Positions 21,607-21,866 of a DNA stretch of 21,866 nucleotides are shown in pieces. The stretch's first letter is position 1. Every line of letters begins with the position of its first letter. A model generated the notes under the pieces. That model was not told the origin of the DNA, searched no databases, and saw only the letters and a list, made by a program, of their open reading frames with translations. The stretch is from an uncultured Oscillospiraceae bacterium (GTDB lineage: Bacteria; Bacillota; Clostridia; Oscillospirales; Oscillospiraceae). The translations under genes and the position numbers were made by a program. Location: positions 1-21,866 of the forward strand of contig CAJULJ010000044.1 in the NCBI GenBank assembly GCA_910587395.1, in the 5' to 3' direction.

Positions 21607-21866
21607 GTCGTTTTTGAGAGGAGGAACAGTCCTCTCTTATCGAAATACCCAAAATTATCCAAATTTTGAGTTGAGAGGAAAAAAGCTCCCGTGAATGGAG
21701 CGCGGACAGAGAATGGTGGGGAAATGCTGCGTAATGGGGCGGATTTCAGGGAAAATTAAGGAATAATTTACATAGTTTTAGAATAAAAAGGATAAATAAG
21801 GGAAAAACGAGAGGATGGCTTATCCTATCTTACGCCGCCGAAAGGTTCCTGAAAAACGGCAAAAAA
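21607..21866. other. Gene-free, AT-richer intergenic end of the window
   Basis: I see no credible gene. A perfect 7-bp hairpin GAGAGGA/TCCTCTC (21616-21622 with 21630-21636) follows the terminator. From about 21750 the base composition becomes AT-rich with promoter-like stretches, and the last 30 bases can pair GCCG with CGGC around CCGAAAGG. This may be the leader of a gene beyond the window. Confidence 0.4.

Noticed and set aside
21830..21866. Riboswitch-like hairpin at the window end
   Set aside because: Only part of it is visible, and I could not match it to any known riboswitch class.

Overview
The window looks like a piece of chromosome from a high-GC, spore-forming, anaerobic gut Clostridia of the Oscillospiraceae type (Flavonifractor/Intestinimonas/Lawsonibacter-like). 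This is an inference from several things: a germination protease gene (gpr), S20 and LepA of Firmicutes type, S-layer homology repeats, DegV/DUF1836 and DUF5067 families common in these bacteria, strong AGGAGG ribosome binding sites, and sigma-A promoters of the TTGACA-N17-TATAAT kind. No phage, plasmid, transposase, tRNA or CRISPR signal was found. Most of the window is ordinary chromosomal housekeeping and surface/regulatory genes.

Layout. 1-2468 (+): the 3' part of a family 3 glycoside hydrolase with an unusual C-terminal tail, followed closely by a GtrA-like membrane protein, then a terminator. 2613-3710 (-): a membrane-anchored protein with three PepSY repeats, two of them a recent duplication, divergent from a FabG-like SDR oxidoreductase (3908-4645, +). 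4911-6026 (+): a secreted protein with three SLH repeats. 6230-8109 (-): an autoregulated operon of a YtrA-type GntR repressor, an ABC ATPase and an ABC-2 permease, with a clear operator-over-promoter arrangement. 8228-8526: a gene-free stretch full of hairpins that looks like a dispersed repeat. 8527-9992 (-): a DUF1836 gene and a DegV gene.

10212-11175: the most unusual part. A DUF5067-type lipoprotein gene is broken by two single-base homopolymer indels (+1 and -1). It has a long structured leader, and next to it, divergently, a strong promoter drives a roughly 180-nt structured RNA that I judge a possible 6S RNA. 11180-12570 (-): a hypothetical protein behind a YihY/BrkB-family membrane protein. 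12718-14067: gpr (-) and rpsT (+), divergent as in other Firmicutes; gpr has no room for the usual propeptide and rpsT starts with TTG. 14132-16095: a ureohydrolase (+) facing phosphate acetyltransferase (-). 16506-21568 (+): an XRE-type regulator, an MBOAT acyltransferase with its SGNH-like partner, and lepA, ending at a strong terminator. The last 260 bases hold no gene I can see.

Functional links that the sequence supports: GntR controls the ABC pair; MBOAT and the SGNH-like protein probably act together on an extracellular glycan or polymer; gpr-rpsT and lepA are pieces of the Firmicutes rpsT-gpr-spoIIP-lepA block, here separated by about 6 kb of unrelated genes with no spoIIP between them.
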